DNA of 64,000 bases from Warburgia ugandensis (Eukaryota > Streptophyta > Magnoliopsida > Canellales > Canellaceae), in the NCBI GenBank assembly GCA_035236585.1, contig CP141126.1, forward strand, positions 69,479,414 through 69,543,413. Direction: 5' to 3'. The notes under the pieces were generated by a model. The model saw nothing but the letters and a program-made list of their open reading frames with translations, ran no database searches and was not told the origin of the DNA. Shown here piece by piece: positions 52,813 to 64,000 of the stretch; position 1 is the first letter of the stretch, and every line of letters begins with the position of its first letter. Made by a program: the position numbers and the translations under genes.

Positions 52813-53312
52813 NNNNNNNNNNNNNNNNNNNNNNNNNNNNNNNNNNNNNNNNNNNNNNNNNNNNNNNNNNNNNNNNNNNNNNNNNNNNNNNNNNNNNNNN
52901 NNNNNNNNNNNNNNNNNNNNNNNNNNNNNNNNNNNNNNNNNNNNNNNNNNNNNNNNNNNNNNNNNNNNNNNNNNNNNNNNNNNNNNNNNNNNNNNNNNNN
53001 NNNNNNNNNNNNNNNNNNNNNNNNNNNNNNNNNNNNNNNNNNNNNNNNNNNNNNNNNNNNNNNNNNNNNNNNNNNNNNNNNNNNNNNNNNNNNNNNNNNN
53101 NNNNNNNNNNNNNNNNNNNNNNNNNNNNNNNNNNNNNNNNNNNNNNNNNNNNNNNNNNNNNNNNNNNNNNNNNNNNNNNNNNNNNNNNNNNNNNNNNNNN
53201 NNNNNNNNNNNNNNNNNNNNNNNNNNNNNNNNNNNNNNNNNNNNNNNNNNNNNNNNNNNNNNNNNNNNNNNNNNNNNNNNNNNNNNNNNNNNNNNNNNNN
53301 NNNNNNNNNNNN
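52813..53312. other. Assembly gap of exactly 500 N
   Basis: The round length points to a placeholder of unknown true size. Left of it is LTR 3. Right of it block A restarts just past the equivalent of the compound microsatellite at 17220-17388. Confidence 0.99.
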
Positions 53313-54006
53313 AGTATATGTCGTATGTAGATCAAACCTGAAAAGTTTAACTAAGTAATATATGTAGTTTGAATAAAATATTATTATTTTTCTTAGGAAG
53401 AACAATATAATAATAGCTGCATTTGGCACCCCTCCAATTTCTTTTCTTTTATTTTTTATCTCATGCACATTCTTAGTTTCTAATAGCACCCTACCTTTGG
53501 GTTGCTAAGGGAAAACCTTTCTTTCTCTTTTTCTTCTTTCTTCTTTTGTAAGAGAAGACACAAAACCTTATTCAACATTGAGCTTAAATGAACAAAGAAA
53601 TAACATTGGAGAAAGCTTTACTTCCATTGATCTCGCTTAACTCGAACTAATCAAGCCTCTAATCAGCACCAATGATCTAGAATGCATAGTGAGAAGTTAC
53701 TTTTATTTGTAGTCCACCCTTAAAAGCCATGCTTAATAATCTAAATACTCAAGATGGGTGTACAATACCATTAGAACATGGTTGAAGAAAAGGTGTCTTA
53801 TCTTAGGAGAGAGATGGCCTTCTTTTGGAGCAGCAAATGTATGATCCCATTGGGAAGGTGCACATGAATAAAATAAAAAATTGCAAAATGTTAGAAGTAG
53901 CTCTTACTATATTGTTTTTCTTGGAAAAGATTTATATTTAATTTGAAACGTAGCAAGTTATATTGACTTTCTATGATTGGATCAATCTATGACATACGCT
54001 CTCATT

Positions 54007-54365
54007 TATTCTGTGTGAGAGGACCAGGTAGCACAAATGTCAACCATTGAGCCCACTTTTTATATTTTCTCGAACAAGAAAGCCATTCAATAGAGTCCTC
54101 AAAGATGGAAGGGTACAAATGATCTCATCCAATGGGCATCTTTAAGTTAGGTTCTTTCCAACTAAAATGTTGATGGTGATAAGAAAAACTACTCTCTACC
54201 CTCCACATTTTAGTTGAAGGTGGCTCACTTTACCAGGTTCTATTGGATGATATCTTTAGTACTCCTCCATCTTGAGGAAGGGAAAGTCTATCAATAGTTT
54301 GGATTTTTAAAGTAGTATAAAAAGTGGACCCAAGAAGGAAAATTTCATGCTACATGCAAGTGTAA
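54007..54365. mobile_element. Second copy of the fold-back MITE
   Basis: Counterpart of 18121-18462 with both arms and loop present. Confidence 0.6.
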
Positions 54366-55442
<1,077 letters not shown>

Positions 55443-56270
55443 TGTAGCTTTAAAATTACTTGCAAGTGCAATAAATTAATTGTAGTAGACAAAGGCTATT
55501 TGAGGTTGATCCCACAAAGAGTCCTTCATGGATTTTCAATTAATTAGATGCATAGTTAAATCACTTATATTTAGCCAAAGAGAGATGATTTTGATTAAAC
55601 TAGGAAAACAAAACAACATGAAATGGAAAGATGCATGAAATTAGAAACATGGACTAAATTAAAACTTTCCAAAAGCTAAAAATCTTCAATGGAAATAGAA
55701 AATTTTCTAACTAACATGCATTCAATAAATGTAAACTATATTCAAAGCTAGACATGACCTAACCTAGGAAAACTTATTCTAAGGAAACTTGTCAAAAACA
55801 ACACCTTTTAAAAATAAAATTTCCTAAACATAGACCATTCTAACAACTGTTAAACAAAGAAACTTCCAAACCTAATCTGAAATGCTAAAATATCTAAACA
55901 AAGAATGCTAAACTATCATGAAACAAGGAAACAACTAACCACTTAAAGATAAATCATCTAATCACCATGCACATGACTCATGGAATTGTGTGCATGGTCT
56001 ATGGGGTTAGAATATGGTTAGAATGCATGAACTAAAAGCTTGTACTTATGGGTCTAAATAGAGCATTGATTGAAAAAAAAAAAAGAGAAAAAAAACTACA
56101 TTGGTTCTTAAGAAATCCAAGCAAATAAGGTGCATGAACTACTAAAAATTACATGAAATCAAAGTGCAAAAATAGAAAAACATGGTGCTGATGAAATCTT
56201 AAATCCCAAGTAAGAGCATGGAGAACCAAATAGTGTATTAATCATGAAGTATAAAAATCATATTAAAGAG
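55443..56270 (-). mobile_element. OTA LTR-a, second copy
   Basis: Counterpart of 19527-20330, beginning 'tgtagctttaaaattacttg'. Confidence 0.65.
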
Positions 56271-59070
56271 AAATTGATCAACATGTATAGGGGCTGATCC
56301 AAGCATCATCGTAAATTGGGTAGATGATGCCTACATTTGACAACTTTAGTACCTCTATCCTAACATATCTCCTTCATGGCTGGAAGCTTAACTATAGTTG
56401 CATTCCCAAATGTCTTACAATTCTCATCTAATGAATTTAGTGCATGAGATGGTGGGGTTAATACCTTTAATATTCGAGATGGACCACCCTATTACTATCT
56501 TATGTCTTCGGAGAACATTAAACTCAGCTTACCCTCCTAATCTTGACTAAGATCTGAGCATAAATGATTGTAAGCATGGTGTTTTAGAAGGACCTAAAAT
56601 TGCATATTTTAAGCTTTCTAGCAAGGGTTTTAGGTTTAAAGTGAGTGTTTCCTCTGGTGGGTTCTCTTGAGTTGAAGATGGTATCAAGGGCTCTAATTTT
56701 GGTCTCAACATTTAGAAGTGTCCACTACCATTATACCTTCCCAAGAATGGGTTCTTACTTCTTGCAGCTGGGACTGAAACTTGATTTGACTTAGAGGATG
56801 AATGAAAAGTGCCATGAACTGCTATGACCTTCTTCATGATATTCATAGTAAAAGAATATCAAAAGTCCATTTATTGAGTTGCATTAAGAACTTTTGAAAG
56901 AGTTTTTGCAACTACCATTTACGACAATTGATGATGGCATTAGAAGTGTTGCTAGGAATGGATGGCCCAAAATGATAGGGATTTTAGTATTTGTATTAGA
57001 TACACGTTTTGTATCTTGGATTAAAAAAGTTCACTTTGGAAGGAGAAATTGATCCACCTTATATCAAGATATCTTCTACCACTCCCCAAAGAATTTTTAT
57101 AGATCGCTTTTCCAATTATATAGGGTGGTAGAGGAGTACTTCAGTTTTTCTCCGGTCTAATCCTAATTGCTCAAAGAGTGAGTATAGCAACAACAGTTAT
57201 TGTAAGCCCCTAAATCTAGGAGTGCCTTATCAAATTTCATAGTGCTTCCCACTAACACATGGCATTGTAGGGCATCTTAGGATCTTTTGTATTTGGGAGG
57301 AGTCCGTGTTTCAATATGAAAACTAACTTGACTAATGACAAAGGTTTTTTTATGAACATTATGTCGATGCTTTCATGTGCACAACTCCTTTAGAAATTTG
57401 ACATAAGGAGGGAAATTCTTTTTAATGGTAATCGAGTAATGTAAATGTTGATATTAACCTATTTAAATGCATCCATTGATCTCCTCTATAATTTTTTTTT
57501 TCCTTCTTAACCATGTTTAGTCTTTGAGGGAAGGGAGCCTTTTAACATGAGGTGTATTAGGAATGGGATTCGAGATTTAAAAGATGCAGTGCTATACTAT
57601 TTCTTTTCCCATTCTAAAATTGGGTATATGTTTCTTCTCTCCTCAAAGTTGTGGGGTTTCCCTAGTTTGGTATGCTTGGTCATCTACTTGTCTTCCACTC
57701 CCAAGCATTTTAATGGATTTCTGGCTAGATCGGACAATGTGGAACTAATCTCATACTAACCCTATGGGATTATGGCACCTGCTAACTAGGAAACGTTCCT
57801 TTTCTCCCTCTCTTGAAGAGTAGTAGATAGTCAGCCCATCCACTTAACCTATTCAAACTTCATCATAAGACTTCACAACATTGGCTTGTAAGATTTTCTT
57901 TGTATCATATTTGAAATTGCTTAGACCCTTGCATGAACATGTTCAAGCCAGTTTCCTCCAAAGATGGTGTTTCCTTTATTAAGGCAAAAACTATGGAGAC
58001 CGCTACTATCATTACAGTTGTAGGCATGTTGTCTCTTGGGAAAACGTTGCCAATGAGGTGGGTTCTTGGATGAAACCCCTTGATGATTAGTATCTTTGAT
58101 AAGAAAATTTTGGATGCCTACCTACTTGGGTTGTAGGTCTCAAAATAAGGGCTCTTGTTGCTAAATTGGCTTACATGCATTCATATGCATTTGGGCTCGC
58201 TTTGAAAAGAAGCCTAGGGAAAATTAGAGCTTGATGGACATGATGGTGCTGGAGTGATTGAGAAATGGAATAGATCAAGCCACACCTCAAACTTAGGCTA
58301 CATTGGAGATTTGTTCATCATCAAGTCATCTAATTGGTTAAATAGATAATCTTATCCTTGTCTAACTTCTGGGTCAACAGTGTCAATTTTTTCATACAAA
58401 ATCTAGAAGTGACCTACTTTATCTCCCATATATACCACCTTTCTTTTGTGGCGTATGAATTTCTTTCCATTTAAGTAGTAATCCCATTGCTAGGGAATTT
58501 CTTTTAACAAGTGTTTTTAAGAAATTCCAAGCCTCCACATCAATTTAATTTACCAAAGCCCCTCCAATAGTAGTATGCGTTTATCTTATGTCTATTTCCA
58601 CAGATTGTCGACAACTTCATAAAATACTATACCAACTACTCACTTTGACATCAAATCATACGTGTTGGGGAGATTTCAAAAACCAAGTCCTTCAAATGTC
58701 TCCTAGAATCCATAAAAATGGCTGCTCTCTCCTTTTTGTTGGAAACTTATAATTTTTATACTTATAGGCATTGGTTTTATGGATAAAAAAAAATCATATT
58801 TTAGGAATTTTCTGGATAGTTGATCCCGTGTCATGAGAACCTACTTTCAGAGAGTTGAGTCATGCCCCTTAAGCTTTATCCCCTTTAGGGGCATGGAAAC
58901 AACAAAACAATTCGCTCTTGATAACAAAAGAAACTTTTTTTCTCTATTTTAATTTATCTATAATTAAAAGCTTGAAAGCTAATAAAAAAACTTTCAATAA
59001 GGAACCGAATTGTTCTGCGTTGACTCTTACTTTCTAAAAATGGATATACCTCGTACCCCGCACATTAGTG
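56271..59070 (-). pseudogene. OTA gag, protease and RT start, second copy, broken
   Basis: Counterpart of 20331-22930 and visibly longer through short insertions. Parts are in the same order. It is even less readable than the first copy. Confidence 0.7.
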
Positions 59071-59784
59071 TGAACCGTTCAATCTAGGTGCTCCAAGATC
59101 TGCAAGATTCTAAGTCCAATTTTCGATCTTATGGGGGTGAGTTCCCTTACTAACATTTTAAACAATCCTAGGAAATTTGGAACATAGGGGTTAAGCACTT
59201 TAAAGCAATAAATGTATCCTATTATGAAAGGAAAGTTGTAAAACTAATACAGCAAATCAGAGAATGTAACAGAGGAAATGCTTTTATGAATAGTGCTCTA
59301 CACTACCATCCGAATGCGGTACAGTTAGTAATGCACCCTAATCTAGGAAAATAAAAGAAGAGAGGAATAGCTCATGATGGGGTCCAAGAATTGAATCTTC
59401 TTGTACAAGGGTGGGTCCATGTACAGTGCCACTTCCTCTCCTAGGTTAGGATGGCCCACCCTGTAACTTGTATTATTACAAACCCTTTTAGATAGAATTA
59501 TGTGTATAAAGAAATAGCAATTTCAACATCACTACAATTCACTCAAAAAATTAAAAGTGGAAATTATCCTAAGGTTTTCCACCAATTTGTTGATCTTGTC
59601 CAAATTTTGGCATAAAAGAAAAGGAAAGGTATCAAATTCACATGGATCAAGGAAGGTATTTCAAATTCAACTACATGCAACACTAGTCTACGACTAGTGG
59701 TGAACATATAAAAGAATTACAACCCGCATCCTATGGACCTGTAAACTCCCTTGCCATGTCCTTGAAATGGCCCTGCAAAATCCT
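59071..59784 (-). other. OTA leader and PBS region, second copy
   Basis: Counterpart of 22931-23644. Confidence 0.5.
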
Positions 59785-61395
59785 GGACGTGTCTTAATAA
59801 CCAATACAAGTGGAGAACTTTATTAGAGTATAGAAAAGTAAATATGGGTTGATCCCTTGATGGAATGCAAAGATAAAACTAAAGCAACTAATGATCTAAT
59901 ATGTTTGGAATTGAGTTATGCTAGCAACATGCAAAAGAAGTAAGATCTATGTGTATGAACTAAGTGTATGCAAGAATTTCTAAAAATAAATGAACAAGAT
60001 TAAAATGCTTGGAAAGTAAGAACAACACAATAACTATCATGCGTGTAATCCCGTATATTTAGCGTGTAAGAGGAATTTGCATGGAAAAGAAGTAAAGAAA
60101 ACAAGTAAGAAAGAAAGGAAATGAAATTCTAGGTTGAGTCCCTATCTTTATCTCTAAGGGATTGGACATTGAAGGATTGAGAGAGCTTGGGTGTAGGGTG
60201 ATCTTCTCCTCCCTTTGTTTTCCTTAGCTTTGGCCATTGATCTCTAGTGGAAAGTGAAAGATGAAAAACCCATTCATAACAACCCTTTATTTATAGAATT
60301 TGTAAAGTGGGAGTCAAGAGGGGCATATGAATGGTTGAGATCAGGCCAGCTAACTTAATTAGAATTGAATCGGATGGCTAGATTGGGGGTTGGGGGGCAT
60401 GGGGTGAGGTGGCATGGTTACCATATCCGAGTGTGTGAGAAGAAAATAGAAAATAGTTGGAGAGAATAAAAATAATGGAAAGGGGAAATAGATATGGGTG
60501 GAAAGGGAATAAGTGGGTCGAGGGAATTTAGGGTGAATTAAAAAATTAGAAAGTCTAGTGGGAAGGGGGTGATTCTCCATGTGTGTGTGAAAAACCTCGA
60601 GAACCATGTGGACCATTGGCATATGGATGGATTATTGAGACCTTTCTTTCCTTAAAAATTTTGGGTTGACTTCTCGACATGGGAAAAGGTGGCTAGGGTT
60701 TGTAACTTTTGTTACTTCATTTTTGGCCCTTAGATCATGCTTACCCTATCTTGAATGGATGGGACTGAATTTAGGACATGCGTATGTTCCTTTAAGCATC
60801 ATTTTCTCCTGCACCATTATATTGCAGTCGCATCTTAGAATTATTGGTCTTAAATCTCTTAGAGATTTTCTTCATGTGTTTTCACGTGAGACTATGTACT
60901 TCACCAATCTTGCATGGATAAGACATCCAAATCATTGGGGTGATTGTCTTCATTCAAATTGAGTAGGGGAGAGAAAGTAAGTAAATAATCTTTCATGTGG
61001 GTCCCATTATTTCTTTTATTTTTAAGAAGCTTTTTGATGTATATGATCTTAGTGTATGTGAATTGGACTTCTCTCAAAAGCTTCTGTGAGGTGGTGGAAT
61101 GCATGGGGAGTTTGCCACCTTTTTACCCTCATTTGAATAGGAGTTGTTCATGGGGTTTCTAACTACTTTTCCTTTGATAGTGACACCGAATGATCATTCT
61201 GAACCTCCAAGACTTCATTTTTGGTAGGTGGGCCTAGCTTGGTTTCTAACTTTGCTCTTCCAAGGTCAAAAATAGCAAATTTGTTCATTTTTTCTCAAAA
61301 CTTTGCTCTTCCTAGTTAATACTATTTTTAGAAAGTTTTTGACTAAAACCTACTAAATATAGAGAAATTTTAATATATATATATATATTGCACCA
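59785..61395 (-). mobile_element. OTA LTR-c, second copy
   Basis: Counterpart of 23645-25220. Much of its left part (the stretch equivalent to about 24.85-25.2 kb) is identical to the first copy. Confidence 0.55.
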
Positions 61396-62230
61396 AATTG
61401 AAGTTAGAGACCATTATATCGCTGATATATTATGATATTATCATCATTTAAAGAAATTAAGGGTCGATCACTATCTAGCAACATTTTACATAAACGAGAT
61501 CTGGTTTTGGATGCTCACAATGACTCTAATTTGACTTTCATTGGTATTGTACTGTAGATTGGGTGACAAGACAGTCACACTGTGATGTAATTTTTTAAGC
61601 TTTACCATTGCCCAAAATCCTATTACTATCACCAGAGAAGAGAACCGGATTTTGATCACCACCGATGACAAGCAGTAATAAAGGCCAAACCGCAAAATTA
61701 TTAAAAATTTTAAAGTAACTTAGGTAAAAAATAGATTAGGAATTTACCTTTTGATCCTATTGAACTAGGAAGTGTCTCATCATTATTTTAGCTACAAAAA
61801 CTCCAAAAACAATGATGGTCATAAAAAAATGGCACAATCATTAGAAAAATGTGTTTTCCATTTGAATATCCTCCTCCAACCCTTTTTGATTCTCTGTTTC
61901 CTTGGTGGTTGATCCGAGATGGGTTTTCTCTAATCTATCTCCTAGACAAGTTTTCTATGTATTTTTTGGTTGATTCATGGCCAATATATTGTGTTTTCCT
62001 CTGTTAAGTTACTATACGTATATGAAGAACATGGTCATTGATTGTGTTCAATCACCAATGTGGGGAGAGGAGGGAGAGGGAGTACACATGTGGATTTCTC
62101 CTCTGTGGAGTGCACCTATGCTAGTTCTATTCATATAGATGTTAGGTTGACTACCCATAGGTGGGAAGAAAGGAAGAAAATGAGAGAGATAAAGAGAGAT
62201 TGTGATTTTTCTCCCTCTTTGGTTTCTACG
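61396..62230. other. Unrecognised DNA, second copy of 25221-26035
   Basis: No motif is recognised. It is useful for comparing copies because it lies outside any identified element. Confidence 0.4.
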
Positions 62231-64000
62231 TGTAGCTTTAAAGTTATTCACAAGCGCATGAATCAAAGTAGTAATTGCACATGATAGAGGTCGATCTGCA
62301 CGTGATGAATCTCACTAGAATTTTTCAATTGATTGGTTCTTATTTAAGTTGCTTATCTTATCCAATGAAAGAGGGTTAAAATTAAAGTAGAAAATCAAGA
62401 AACATGGAATAGGAAACATGCACAAAATTAGAAACAAAAGCTAAAGGAAACTTTCTAAAAATAAAGATATTCAAATATATTCAATGGAATTAGAAACTTT
62501 GTTACAACTAACATGCATTCAATAAAAAGAAAACTAATGCAAAAACTAGTATGAATGAATCTAGGAACATTACTTAAGGAGAAAATTGTGAAATAAAAAT
62601 TTCCTAATACTAAAACATTTTAAAAATGAAATTAGAAACTTTTAAACTAATCTAAGATGAAAAACAGGTAACTACTAAAGTCTAAACTTAACCTAAGCAA
62701 AGAACTCAATCAACAATTTAGACATGAACTTCAATCACTCACTCACAAGAGACCATCAAAGTGTGTGCATGGTTCATGGTGAGTGAAAGAATGGCAAGAA
62801 ATTATGAATTAAAAGCTAACTAACATGAAAAAATAATCAAATCACTCACTAAAATAACTAAAAAAAGCTAAATGGGTTCCAAATATTTCAAGTAATCAAA
62901 GCTGTATGGATCTGTTGCACATTGCACATGAAAAAATGATGTGAAAAACTCTAAAGCAAGATGGTGTATACTGAAACTCCAAATCAAGCAAGGCATGGAA
63001 AGTATATTAACAAGTAATTTTTTATACAGAATATAACACTCAAGAATTGAAGTACTTTAGTGTAGAAATTACTCAAGTAAAATTCTCTTTAAACAAAATT
63101 ATTCATTGACCAAAAATGTACATCAAAATTGTTGATGTGTACAAGGCCAAAAATTGCACAATTTTCTAATGCTCAGAACTTGATTCAAATAAAGAATTAT
63201 ACACACTCTAGGTGCTCTAAAAATACTCATAGATATGTATGCATTTTAGAATCCAAGTAAAATTCAGGAGAATTAAAGCATGAAGATGGAAGCAAAGAAC
63301 AAGCAAAATAGATCCAGATCTAAAAGCTAGAAATAAGGTAAAGAAAAAGGGAAAACCAAGAAGGATCAAAGATAATGTTCTCTTGGATGTCACTACCAGA
63401 GAATAAGTAAGTTTAATCTTGAGGGGGTTATGTGCAAGAAAAAGAGAGAGAGATAGAAGCAAAAAGAACAAGGAAAGATCAGCTAAGTTCTATGCCTATG
63501 GAAGTAAGAAAAAAGCATGGCAAATAAAGGAATAAGCAAACAATGAAACCAAAGAAATATGCAAGGCAATGAAAGCAAAGAAGCAAGGCAATGAAAGTAA
63601 GAACAAAAAATAAAGGTGATAACCTTTGAATTAAATTAAAACCAAAAGGAAAAACTTGAAGAATTTTTTTGAGAAAGACCAAAGAATAATAGCCAAAAGA
63701 AGTCCAAAAGTTCCTAAGGTCCAAATATCCCCAAAATTGGAAGTGTTCATTTAAGGAGTTAGGATAATTCCCTCTACTTGAAAATCATGTGGAATTTAGT
63801 TTTTTCCAATTTGATAAAATCCCATTCTAAGAAGAGAGAAGAGAATTAGAACTAGGAGCATTAGATAAGGAAGTTAGGTGGAGATGGCAGCATTTAGAAC
63901 TTGACTTAAGTGAAGAAAACCTAGAATGCATACAAGAGGGAGGCAACACTTTTTGTAGGGAGGTACATCCACTTTCTTGGCTTGGTATTTCATGTGTGGA
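62231..64000 (-). mobile_element. OTA LTR-b, second copy, cut by the window end
   Basis: Counterpart of 26036-27726. It begins 'tgtagctttaaagttattca' and continues collinearly to the last base. Frames at 63217-63471 and 63479-63724 are low-complexity LTR frames, not genes. Confidence 0.7.

Noticed and set aside
52770-53489. Long open frames across 52770-53489 on both strands
   Set aside because: They are made almost wholly of N and have no coding meaning.

Overview
This window looks like retrotransposon-dominated heterochromatin from a large plant genome, most likely a flowering plant. It is AT-rich, carries long CT, TA and TG microsatellites, and is packed with plant-type elements: Tekay/Del chromoviruses, Athila/Tat-like (OTA) Ty3/gypsy elements, an RTE-type LINE, a hAT remnant, a TRIM-like small LTR element and a fold-back MITE. 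I found no host gene, tRNA, rRNA or CRISPR array. The sequence alone does not give the species.

Left part (1-17.4 kb). The window opens with an OTA LTR fragment inserted into the reverse-transcriptase part of an RTE LINE (minus strand, to about 2.24 kb). Then come 1.7 kb of unrecognised AT-rich DNA, the C-terminal end of a hAT transposase (minus) and a rearranged TRIM with an inverted arm (4.46-5.09 kb). An old plus-strand Tekay-like element follows: a partial 5' LTR to 8510, an iMet-type PBS, a decayed interior, a probable nested OTA solo LTR at 10.6-13.1 kb, a PPT at 13441, and a 3' LTR at 13456-16630 holding a CT microsatellite.

Middle (17.4-30.8 kb, 'block A'). This holds microsatellites, a fold-back MITE (18.12-18.46 kb), a possible copia-like fragment, an OTA LTR fragment (19.5-20.3 kb), the gag, protease and RT-start remains of a minus-strand OTA element with its PBS and 5' LTR (to about 25.22 kb), and a second OTA element whose 3' LTR is at 26036-28798. 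The end of that element's pol, at 30.4-30.78 kb, is interrupted by the next element.

Right part (30.8-64 kb). A Tekay/Del chromovirus on the minus strand is laid out as LTR - interior - LTR - interior - LTR, with LTRs of about 4.7 kb. The first interior still shows gag, RT, RNase H, integrase and chromodomain. The second interior is far noisier. The third LTR runs into a gap of exactly 500 N (52813-53312). After the gap, block A starts again (53313-64000 corresponds to 17427-27726) with a net excess of about 390 bases and patchy differences. The duplicated layout, round gap size, insertion bias and recurring CTG/CAG-versus-CG differences fit an assembly or gap-filling artefact better than biology. 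A true tandem duplication is not excluded.

Nothing here is a convincing new biological system. The best leads are the rearranged TRIM, the sequence block shared near the 3' ends of unrelated OTA LTRs, the CpG-rich hairpin promoter region of the Tekay LTR, the threefold repeat in the LINE 5' region, and the assembly signature. All family calls are from reading the sequence, with no database search.
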